Source of the DNA: Apus apus
Lineage: Eukaryota; Chordata; Aves; Apodiformes; Apodidae
NCBI RefSeq assembly: GCF_020740795.1
Contig: NC_067299.1
Span: 5,688,001 to 5,752,000, forward strand
Length of the DNA: 64,000 nt
Direction: 5' to 3'
The position numbers and the translations under genes were made by a program. The notes under the pieces were generated by a model. It was not told the origin of the DNA. It did no database searches and saw nothing but the letters and a program-made list of their open reading frames with translations. The stretch's first letter is position 1; each line of letters opens with the position of its first letter. Positions 12,801 to 21,960 of this stretch are shown here, in pieces.

Positions 12801-15800
12801 TGCATCATTTTTCTGTCTGCTAACAACAAATGCCTTCCCCATTTATTACAGCAGGAACAGCCTGCAAAACCCAGCAGGGCAAGAAACTGTGGAGCACAGC
12901 AACAGTGCTTGTGCAGGCAAGATAGTGGCTAGTAAGGGCTCAGAACCTCAGTTTTCTGTATTCTATATTTCAGTAGCTTAACTGCTGTTAATAAAGTCAT
13001 GGAGGGAAATGAAGTCTTTATAGATATTAATGAGGGCACAGATGACACTTGAAATGTTTCAGATTGTTTTAGATGTAGCAGCATTATTAACGTGTCGTCA
13101 CCCTGCACAAGCACTTTGATTTAAGGAGCAAGCTGCAAAGCAAAGGAAGTGCATCCTGTGTGCCACGTGGTCTGAAAAGATGATGTAGAATTTCCCTCAT
13201 CAGTCGACACTGAATTTTTTATTTTGTCCTCCCTTTTTTTTTTTTTAAAACCAGTTTCAGACACGGTCTTTAATCTGGGAGTGCTAAATATTTCTAAATC
13301 CTGTTGGCTTCAGATCAGGGCTTGACTTATGCAAGTTGAATTGTATAATTATTAGAAGCTGGGGAAAAAGTCGTTTCAGTGCCAATATATACAGTTATTC
13401 TTAAAAGAAAAAAACATGAAGGCAATTTGAATATTTCCTTTCTTTTCAGTGATTCCGGCCTGACTCCCACGGTACCAGTTCCTTCAAATTCAGGTAACTG
13501 CTAGATGATGGTCTGTGATAAAGAGCCAACTATACATCAGCAATACTGTTTCTGACAGCCAGCTGGAGAGTGACTCTTGCTTAAGTGCAAAAGTGTCAGT
13601 CCTCAGGTCTCATGGTTAAGCACTGCCCAAGTCATTACCTCAATTGGCAATTCATTCCATGTGCAAATCCTGTAGGGTTTTTTGCTGAATGTCTAGATTT
13701 TTCTGACTACAGGTGGAAAATCCATCCTAAAGCTACACTAACAAGGCAGGAAAGTAAAGAATTTTCACATGAGGAGAAAATTTTATCTTTACAAGGTAAA
13801 GCTAATCCAGGTTTTCTAATGAAGTACATACCATTGCAATATGAAACTAGCAGAGAGCAATTTGGGAAGGCAGATCACCAAGAAGCAGTTGCCTCAGAAG
13901 CAGGCAGTGGTTGCAGCACCAAGCACTGAGACAAAACAGGTTGCCTGTGCAACTTCAGTTTGCCTTTTATATGAGTATACCTTTATATTCTTTAATTCTG
14001 CAATCACAAATTATGTGGTTTTCCACCAAGAGGACCCCTACTTCTTTCAGTGTCCAGTAAGTGTTTTGGAGAGACGACAGGATTGTGGATCTCATGCTGG
14101 GCACCCAGAGTCCGTGAAATGGGTGCAGCCTCCCCTCAGCTGAAGGGCTTAATGTTTTTGTCAAGTATTCAGTGGCCAGTGAAGGGGAAGAGCCCAAGAC
14201 AACACAAATTGCTTTGCCTACAGAACTCAGATAGCCTGCAATGTTTACAACCATTATCACATCCTGAACAAAACCCAAACAAAATACCATATAGTTGGTA
14301 ATTAAACAAACATCCTGCAGACTGAATAAGGCAAGGATGCTGCGGAAAAAACTGCCACGTGTCTATATAATTAAAGGCTGCATCATACTGAATATACAAG
14401 AGGGCAAATTAGCATTGCTTAACTTCTAGAGTTTGAGATCTTGACTTTGCAACCTTAATATGTTTTCTTTACTGTAGTTTGTGTGTATATTATTTCCGAG
14501 GTTTATAAAAGTAAAACCATACTCTGTCATGTCTCATCATAGCCCACTCACTCATTCCAGGCTGCAGAAAGAGGGAGCAGTGCTAGGAAATAACTTCCTC
14601 TACACCAACCAGAGACTCACAACTCCAGCTTATTTCTAGCCCTTCAGTTCTCTCCCTGGCCAGGCTCCCCTCATCCAGCCAGGTGCTCATTTGTTTGCTA
14701 CAGATGGACAGGAGAAAGGGACTGCCCAGTCCCAGAGGTAGGACCCGGACAGGGCAGGGTCTGGAGCAGTGGCCAGCACAGTTCTTGGGAAAATAGAGCT
14801 GCAGATTTTCCAAGATCTAATAATCACTTTGCCAGATTTGGGAAGTCTGTCCTGGGACAAAAAAACACCTATCTGACAGTGCCAAATATGCAACCCACAG
14901 CACAGGGGCAACAGAGTTTCTACAAATGTAAGTAAGTAACCCTAGTTTTGTTCCGAGCTCTGGAAGTTTTAAAAAAATACTATTAGGAAAAAAAAACCCA
15001 AACCAAAAACAGTAACACTGCAAGCAAACAGCTCTTGTGAAGGTTTAAACTGCGCCAGTTAAAGCTGAGCAAAGTTAAAAACAGTAGCACAAGTGAGAAC
15101 TGCCAGACTGCGTTGCGATGTTTCTTTCAGTACTGTTTATCAGGATGGAAATAAATCCACAAGCTGCATTTGCTTTACAGTATCTGCATCATATCTAAAG
15201 GCATTTAAAGAAAACTCTATTTGGGAAATGACCAGTAATTCCAGAGAACTGGCTGAATCACACCAATAAATAATTTCAGCCTTCTGGCAAGGTGCTGGCT
15301 TCCCAGCTGCTGGGGTTCAGTCACACAGCTGTGCACCCTTGGGTGCAGCCTCCAGGCACACTGCCCTCCCTGCCCTGGCCGGAGGAGCCACCTCAGTCAG
15401 GAGGCAAAGCCCAGCTTAGCCAGGGGCAGTGCCAGGATGACAGGCTGTTGTCTTCCAGTACCTCCCAGAAGCCAGTGAGCCAGGGGTCACAGCACAAAAG
15501 TCCTCATGCAGGTACTCACAGCACTGAACCACAGCAGTTGCAAAACCATCAGCACCGTTTTTGTGTTAAGCCTTAAATAACCCTGTCTATAAACACTGAG
15601 ATCATACTGGGTTAATGTCACAGGATTTAATTGCCTCTGTGATAACACACCTAAGGAACAGCCACCGCCAAACTGCTCCCAGTATTTGTCAGTGTTTTCC
15701 TTCCTTGTCTCTGCAGGCAGACGCAGTGCCCCTCCACTGAACCTCACGGGTCTCCCAGGGACAGAGAAACTCAACGAGAAGGAGAAGGAGGTAAGGAAAG

Positions 15801-17786
15801 GAGAGAGATAATCTACATAAAACTTCATCTTCACAGTGCAGGGGTGGTCACACCATCTGCCTTAGGTGCTGTGAAAATCACCTCAGCTGTATGCCCTGAC
15901 TACACTTTCCTGCTTCCAAAAAGCATTCAGGTTTTCCAGTTGGCTTCTTGATTTCGGTTACTGTACATCCAACATGGCTGCAGCAAGTTTGCTTATTTAG
16001 AAAGTAAAGGTGGAGTGAGCCAAGGTGTTCTTACATACCATCATAACCTCCCGAGTATGACATCCTTTTTTCCTCCCTTGTGAGGCTGGGGTGAGTAGAA
16101 GGGTTATTTTTTTCTTTATGAAATTTTTTAATTGGCAGAGGATTTTAAGGGCTTCACTGTAGGTCTTTTCGTATTGCAGATACCTCACAGCTAAACCTCA
16201 ACCAGTTCTGGTTGGTTTTTCACTTGAAACACTACTGTGAACCATGGAGACAGTGACAGGGTGTTCTTTCATATTTTTTTTTTCTCCATATTTCTGCTTC
16301 TCAGTGCATATACCAAGCTTTTTGTGTGCATCTGTGGCAGAGAATGGAATCTGGGTTTCCTTAAGCCATGGTTTTGGCTTGGCCTGGTGCTGTGGTTTGC
16401 AGTCCCATGTACAGCTCTTGCACAGTCACCTAAAATGATCAGAGATGCAGGGAGGATCAACAAAGCAGCCAGAAATGGGACTGTGACCCCCAGGAGAGGC
16501 AAACACCACAGCAAGGGGCCTGCCCTCTAGTTATGGCTCAGGGTTTTTCAGTCCAGTGTAGGCCTGTCCCCTAATTCAGTGAAAGGCAGCACAGGAAAGC
16601 TTTCAAAGTATAAGACTGGTACTTTTTTTAATAGAAGTCACAATCAGTCCTTAGATTGCCCACAAGGCAGATTTCAGGGTATGCAAAACACAGATGTATT
16701 CCAGCCTTCTCCCTCTGCATGGGAGCTTTTCCCCTTCACTGGAGTTGGCAGCATTGAAAATCAGATCACAGCTTCACCATGGAACATGGCATTTCTGGCT
16801 CCATCAGCATATAAATAATTGTGCCTAGGCCATTAGTGGATATGGGGAATCTGATTTCCTCGTCAGCTGAGACATAAAGTCTGAGTTCCTCTGAATTCTG
16901 CAATTTCCTATCAATGAGGAACAATCATTAAGCATTTCCTTATTAAAAGGAGGAGACAGCCAGTATCTCTATGGAGCGCAATACAGCACACCATGGAGAA
17001 GGCAGCCAGTGTTTGGAAGCTAAATGGGAGCATTGCAACCTCACAGCAGAGCACAGGCACTCTCAGAAGCAATTCCTTTTACCAAACTTCCCAACACATC
17101 ATGCCCTCCCTGTGGTTTCCACCCTAGGCTTCCGGAGGGGGAAGACGTTGTGTGCATGGCTGCTTTTGTAGAAAGGTATTAAAGACTTAGTCTGCAGGGG
17201 ATTAATAGACAGATGCCCTCCCTGGCTCTGGCCCAGCATGCTGAATTGCTGGTTGCAAGTCTCTTTGGCATGTGTACTTCCCTTGGTTTGTAAAGAACAA
17301 CGCCCACACAGGACACACTCATAGTTACACTCCTGTGAGCCCAGAGCTTGCTTTCATCCTCCTAGTTTATTTTACAGTCAGGAATGTTTTTGTATGCAGC
17401 AGCCGGCAAGCTCCTCCCCTCCCTACCTGTGGATCGAAACAGCTCATAATGCAATTACTGTTGTGCTTCCCCCTTGCAAACAAAACACGTTTAAAATGTT
17501 TTCGGAAAAATATTCACAACGTTACTCCCCCAACAGGGACTGCAGAAAGAGTGAGCACGACAAGTGTTGGTGTTTATTAACTTCACCTTTTGTCTTCCAG
17601 CTCTGTCAGATGGTGAGGTTGGTCCCTGGAGCCTATTTAGAATATAAAGCTGCTTTAGTGAACGAGTGTAACAAACAAGGAGGCCTGAGACTTGCTCAGG
17701 CTAGAGCACTCATCAAGATCGATGTGAACAAAACCAGGAAAATCTATGACTTCCTTATCAGAGAAGGGTACATCACAAAAGCCTGA
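721..17786 (+). CDS. TADA2A: TADA2A, transcriptional adaptor 2A (3' part, ten coding exons)
   Basis: TADA2A is the ADA2 subunit of PCAF/GCN5 histone acetyltransferase complexes such as ATAC. It links the acetyltransferase to ADA3 and supports nucleosome acetylation in the nucleus. Ten exons (721-809, 1519-1591, 7852-7915, 9861-9904, 10428-10538, 11909-11980, 12617-12749, 13450-13493, 15717-15790, 17601-17786) join without frame breaks to 295 residues and a TGA. This fits residues about 149-443 of the 443-residue human protein. All introns are GT-AG. The encoded part covers the middle helical region and the C-terminal SWIRM domain (last exon and part of the one before). The ZZ finger and SANT domain must be encoded left of position 1. 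The match to human TADA2A is near-continuous by eye, so identity is very secure. Confidence 0.97.
810..1518 (+). other. TADA2A intron
   Basis: A short intron whose first half (about 860-1200) is richer in GC and CpG than its surroundings. No exon or repeat was recognised. Confidence 0.85.
1519..1591 (+). CDS. TADA2A: TADA2A coding exon, residues ~178-201
   Basis: The acceptor ctctacag and donor gtgagt bound a frame reading EFDNYAEWDLRDIDFVEDDS then DILH. It is acidic, highly conserved and ends one base into the next codon. Confidence 0.97.
1592..7851 (+). other. TADA2A intron, 6.3 kb
   Basis: AT-rich intron with one ancient LINE relic (about 3130-3545) and an A-rich stretch at 3770-3805. 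Nothing else was recognised. Confidence 0.85.
3130..3545 (+). mobile_element. L3/CR1-clade LINE relic, sense orientation
   Basis: Several blocks match the remembered L3/CR1 3' consensus in order: ggttcatctggctcagtgtcct, catcctgtagcagtgagttcc, ttatgtgttgtgtgaa, tacttccttctgtctgt and gataatttcattggatg. It is truncated and diverged and has no coding capacity. Confidence 0.7.
7852..7915 (+). CDS. TADA2A: TADA2A coding exon, residues ~203-222
   Basis: The acceptor is ttattttgcag and the donor gtgag. It reads LKIAVVDIYHSRLKERQRRK and splits the following lysine codon. The basic helix is typical of the ADA2 central region. Confidence 0.96.
7916..9860 (+). other. TADA2A intron, 1.9 kb
   Basis: It contains an A-rich run at 8525-8550 and a weak MIR-like stretch near 8385-8470. 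No exon was recognised. Confidence 0.85.
8385..8470 (-). mobile_element. possible MIR fragment, antisense
   Basis: The sequence gtgagaaactgaaat... followed by ggtcacag and a ggctagggaccag block resembles the reverse complement of the MIR core. It is short and weak and could be chance. Confidence 0.3.
9861..9904 (+). CDS. TADA2A: TADA2A coding exon (44 nt), residues ~224-237
   Basis: The acceptor is tcgattacag and the donor gtgagt. It reads IIRDHGLINLRKFQ after completing the split lysine codon. It is a short exon with phase matching both neighbours. Confidence 0.96.
9905..10427 (+). other. TADA2A intron
   Basis: Nothing recognised inside. The pyrimidine tract before the acceptor is clear. 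Confidence 0.85.
10428..10538 (+). CDS. TADA2A: TADA2A coding exon, residues ~239-274
   Basis: The acceptor ctctctag follows a pyrimidine tract and the donor is gtgagt. The frame reads LERRYPKEVQDLYEAMRRFA and continues through ...HDKFIESHA. It belongs to the conserved helical ADA2 core. Confidence 0.97.
10539..11908 (+). other. TADA2A intron, 1.4 kb
   Basis: Unique AT-rich sequence with no feature recognised. Confidence 0.85.
11909..11980 (+). CDS. TADA2A: TADA2A coding exon, residues ~276-298
   Basis: It reads EFELRREIKRLQEYRAAGIT then SFC, with donor gtaagt. The acceptor (taaatcag) has a purine-interrupted, poor pyrimidine tract, but protein conservation and exact phase fix the boundary. 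Confidence 0.95.
11981..12616 (+). other. TADA2A intron
   Basis: No feature recognised apart from A-rich runs near 12240-12256. Confidence 0.85.
12617..12749 (+). CDS. TADA2A: TADA2A coding exon, residues ~300-342
   Basis: The acceptor is cccatag. The exon reads ARTYDHLKKSRDEERLKRTM onward to ...CQQWLSRQAD. The donor that preserves the conserved reading (D-I-D-S-G) is gtatgg at 12750, which is weak. A much stronger gtaaga lies at 12761 and would extend the exon by 11 nt. Confidence 0.92.
12750..13449 (+). other. TADA2A intron with strong decoy donor near its start
   Basis: It begins with the weak donor gtatgg and holds a consensus-like gtaaga at 12761. The rest is unique sequence with a T run before 13250. 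Confidence 0.8.
13450..13493 (+). CDS. TADA2A: TADA2A coding exon (44 nt), residues ~344-357
   Basis: The acceptor is tcttttcag and the donor gtaact. It reads DSGLTPTVPVPSNS, a proline/serine linker just before the SWIRM domain. This is the least conserved part of the protein and a plausible alternative exon. Confidence 0.93.
13494..15716 (+). other. TADA2A intron, 2.2 kb
   Basis: Unique sequence with no exon or repeat recognised. A GC-richer block lies around 15290-15530. Confidence 0.85.
15717..15790 (+). CDS. TADA2A: TADA2A coding exon, residues ~359-382
   Basis: The acceptor is gtctctgcag and the donor gtaagg. It reads RRSAPPLNLTGLPGTEKLNE then KEKE, entering the SWIRM domain. Confidence 0.97.
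15791..17600 (+). other. TADA2A last intron, 1.8 kb
   Basis: Unique sequence. Nothing recognised. Confidence 0.85.
17601..17786 (+). CDS. TADA2A: TADA2A last coding exon, SWIRM domain, residues ~383-443
   Basis: The acceptor is tttgtcttccag. The exon runs from LCQMVRLVPGAYLEY to the C-terminal FLIREGYITKA and TGA at 17784-17786. The SWIRM fold is a helical DNA- or nucleosome-binding module. The KIDVNKTRKIYDF segment is its most conserved helix region. Confidence 0.98.
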   Translation, partial: LCQMVRLVPGAYLEYKAALVNECNKQGGLRLAQARALIKIDVNKTRKIYDFLIREGYITKA

Positions 17787-18895
17787 GGACAGACATCAGC
17801 ATTTTGGCTGGAGCAGACAGATGTGGACAAGCTTTGAAGTCACTTTGACAGTGCTGAAAGATTTTAACAGTGTTGAATGAAGGACATTTCCTTTTGTTTA
17901 AAATCTTCTGGGGCTTTTTTTTTTTGTAAAAACAAGTAGGAAGCTTTGTTAAATTGTATGAATACTGACATTTCTTTGTCTAGTTTCCTTTTGACTCTCC
18001 TGTTGTCAGAATTACACTGCCACATAGAGCTGGAAAGAATCATTTGCCAAATAAGCTCATCTTAAATGTGAATGGGCCTTCATCTCTTAACACCTCTTGT
18101 AACTAGAAAGAGAATCACGGCACTTTTATTCTGACAGTGACACAGAATAAGGACAGAAGAGGACAACATAATGAGGGTCACACTTTGACTTTGTAGGGTA
18201 TAAAAACGCAGTCCCCTCCCTTCTTGTACTCCTGAAACAGTGTCAGCTTTCAAAGGAGATGGCACATGCCCGAGGGTATGAAAATAGAGCTTGCAGTGGT
18301 CCAGTCCTTTTAAATGAATTGTGATAAAGGATGGGAAAGACATTGCAGGAAAGCTCCTCAACAGTTGGTACTTTCCTGCGATATTAGCACGTATCACAGC
18401 ATGAGAGCACTGTGCAAACCAATAAGCTTCATCTCCTCATTTGATTTGTGATTGTCCAAGTTATATATAATCCCTCTGTGTAAGTCTCGGTTGCTCCGGT
18501 GTGTTGGAAAGGCTGGATGTTACAGCCAGAGCGCCTTTTCAAAACATCAATAAGAAGATGCTCAGTACCACGATGTTTTCTCACAAAAGATAACAAGCAG
18601 AGAGCACAACAGACTGCCCAGAGCATCCAGCCCCACCCTTCCTGCCCTTCTGTTCCTGGGGCTTCATTCTCTCAGTTCACCGTACTGGTATCAACAGACC
18701 CAGTTGACCAACACAGCAATGATGAGGTGCAACAAGTTACTACACACACATCCCACCCTGTCACATCAGAAAACCCATTGTACGACTTCCATACAAAACG
18801 TGTATTTTAAAACACAATTAGATTATGAAGATGGTTCTTTCAGACACAGTTTGGCATGGTTAACTAGGCAATAAAGTCTTTATCAAACAGCTTCC
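17787..18895 (+). other. TADA2A: TADA2A 3'UTR (probable)
   Basis: This is non-coding sequence after the stop. The first canonical AATAAA downstream is at 18870-18875, so the main 3' end is placed about 20 nt later. Two later AATAAA hexamers (19116, 19316) could give longer forms. Extent is inferred. Confidence 0.5.
18870..18875 (+). terminator. TADA2A: poly(A) signal AATAAA for TADA2A
   Basis: It is the first canonical AATAAA after the stop codon, about 1.08 kb downstream. Usage is not shown. Confidence 0.5.
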
Positions 18896-21479
18896 ATTGC
18901 TAACACAGAACACCAAACATCCCATAAGTAACCTAAAGCCAAAGCAGGTGACATGTTGGGTGCTCTCAAGTTTGGAATCTCACATGGAAAAGCTTAACTG
19001 AGCTACAACTATACTGATGCCTATTTAAAGTGTTTAGATTTGGTGGCATTTTCCCCCAAAGAGTAATTATCCTGTGTACCTGAGGTGTCATTGAATGTGA
19101 AGCATTTTGGTTTGTAATAAAATCAAAATTACTTGAAACAATCTTAAATCCATTCTCCTGGACTTTGAATGAGACTGTAAAGGTCAGGCAGCTGTCTGGA
19201 TCTATATCCATCTGCATCTCACCATGAGAGAGAAGAGGTAAATGCACAACAGAGGCTGTATGGATGTCACCACTAAATTACCTAAAAATATTACTATTTA
19301 AAGAAAAGCAACAGTAATAAAATACATGTTGAAGATTGAAGTCTGTAGAAACTGAGACTGTAGACTGCGACTGCCAAAGAAATGGACAAAGTAAGATGTA
19401 AATACTTGGGAATGTTTTTCCCAGTTGTCTTTTAACGTTAAACAGTCAAGCTACCTTTGCCCAGTCTCCTATGCTGTGACTTGTACAAAAAAGCAGGAGG
19501 TGAGCCAGATCCACAGGTACCACTGTGGCCATCCTGATACGGGGGGTATCAGCAAACTTCAGTGACATTCCTTCACCCCAAAGGGACACAAACAGAACCA
19601 CGAGCAGGACCTACTTTGACCAAACAGAACTACCCAAACTCCAGCTGCTGCCAAGCCATGTGCTTTGGGCAGTGCTCAGTAATTTGGCCATCTGGAAACT
19701 ATCAGGGAGGAAAGATCCCTGGGAAGGCGAGAGCTGCAATCCTGTAGCTGGTCAAGAGAGGAATCAGAAAGGAGACTTCTAAGTAGAAGAACATGAGGCA
19801 GCAGGGAAGCAGGGCCAGGACATTTCCCTGGTGTAGCACTGAAGTGCACAAACAAGTTTTTCCCCATCACAGGGCATCCCTCAAGCAGGGATGTAACCGG
19901 CTCCCAGCACACCTCTGCTGGGGTCACCTCCTGTCACCTTTAATTGCCAGGCTCTCATACAACATAGTGTTGTGCTGCAGAAAGGAAGCCAGAAAAGTTC
20001 CATCAGGAAAAGGCTGTTGGATTAAAATGCTCTATCTGTGCCATTTTCATGCTTGGGAATGAGGTGGAAACCTGGGGCTGGGGGAGGCACAAGGGAGGCT
20101 GCACCATGGCCATGCACACCCAACCAAGGCATGACCATCCTGCAGCTGCTCACACCCACAGTCTGAGCATGGATGAGCGATCAGTCACCAGAGACACCCC
20201 AATGGCAGGATTTTGGGTGCAAATTTTACCTGCTTGCAACACCACTGGGGCCAGATGGGCTGAGGGGGGGAGGTAGGCTGGGGACCTCTTCACCCAAGAA
20301 CTTTCAAACCACCTCCAATAAAATAAAACCCAGTGAACAAAATCCACCAAACTGCACCAGCTGAGACCCAGCTCATCCTCACAGAAGCAAGCTCAGCTGC
20401 ACGGGTTTTACACAGGTCAGGCGTTTGGGAGGAGGCTCCTCCAGGGCTCAGGAGCTTGAGCCAGTGCCAACAGATCCCAGCCCCTTCAGTGACAATGGCC
20501 GCTGGCACTTCCTCCTCTCCACGCTCTCTCGAGCACCACTAAACAGAAAGAAAAACACAGGACAGCCCCTCTCCCCATCACATTTATCCCAGCCAGGTCT
20601 GTGCTGCTCTGGGCCCTCTGAACCATTTCCCAACACTCAAAGATGTTTTTTGGGAGAAAAGCTGCCCACGACCTCCTGCTTGCCTCCCTGCCATGCCAGT
20701 CCCTCCTTCCTCTAATCCCAGCTCCTCTCTGACTTCTCACAAAATGTCTCCTTCGCTGCCTGCCAGACCCGGCTCCAGCCTCCCAGGAGCAAGCTGTCAC
20801 CTTGATGTCATTTGGAAAGGCTTTGAAAGGGGGGATCTATCTTTATCCACGCCGGGAAGCGCCATGCGCGACTCTGGCGCTGTGCAAGTAATTAACAATA
20901 ATGAAAAGTTGGGGTTGCCATGGATATGCTGTTCTATTTACAACGTGCATCTCTCCCCATTGCCCAGACCCACGCAGCAACCGAGGGAAATCAGAAGCCC
21001 ATTCACTGCCGCCGCGTGTGGTTTTATTTTTACCCGCGATGCTGTCACAGGACAGGCGGGACGTCAGGGCAGGAGCCACGGGCCGGCTCCTTGGGCTGAT
21101 CCTTGGGAAGCAGCACACGGGGTTTCCCCGCTGCCCTGCCTCACCCAGACACAAGCTCTCCAAAGAGCTGCTGCCGGTGAAAAGAAACCCTGTAAAAGAG
21201 CTTTTCAGATACGTTTAACTGGTCATAACTTTGCTGTAAAAAAAATATAAAGGTGTGTGTGGGTAGGAGGAACAGTCCCCACACGGTGTTTTTGAGAACT
21301 TTGCTGCAAACGGGCTTGCATGTAAGTCTCTGCTTTGGGACCAGTGTTAGTTCAGGAGGGAAAAATAAATTTAAAAAAGAGAAAGAAAACAAAGGGAAAA
21401 TCATCAGTCTGGGAATTGGTTTTTGGGTGGGCTACTTCGTGGGTCTTACATGCCCGGCTCTCTGGAATGCCAGCCCTCG

Positions 21480-21960
21480 TCAGTACACTGTGGGCTCTCT
21501 GCTAAGGATTGCAGTTAGCTTAATTAGAGACTCAGGTGAACATGAAAGATTAAATATGGAACAAAGCTGGGGACAGGTGGGAAGGCGGCCAGTTTGTGTT
21601 AATGTGCCGATCTGGGTACCTGCAGAATTAATTACACCAGGACTCGGGCGATGCGGGGGGGCTGTGGCTGCTCCATCCCAGCACAGCCTTAGTCACCGCT
21701 AATAGCCGTCGCATGAGGCACGCGTGGTATGAATCTTCTCCGGGGCTGTGTTATCCGCCTGTCATTACCAGCATCGCTGCTGGGGTTTTTTTTGGGTCTC
21801 ACAGCTGCCGTCACACCGGCAGCACCCGCACCCGCCCCGCCGTGACTCAGCCCGGGGAGGAGGGGGCTGCCCGCAGCAAACCCGGGGCTCCCCCGCTCCC
21901 CACGGCCGCTGCAGCCCGGCAGATAACGCCGATAACCAAGGCACAAGAAGCCCTAGTTTT
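21480..21960. promoter_or_regulatory. candidate enhancer or alternative promoter block
   Basis: A CpG-richer island lies in flanking DNA. In close succession it carries homeodomain-type cores (cttaattaga, gaattaattac), E-boxes (caggtg), a perfect AP-1 site TGACTCA near 21,843 and two GATA-type motifs (agataac, cgataacc) near 21,920-21,937. Site density is suggestive only. Conservation could not be tested. Confidence 0.3.
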
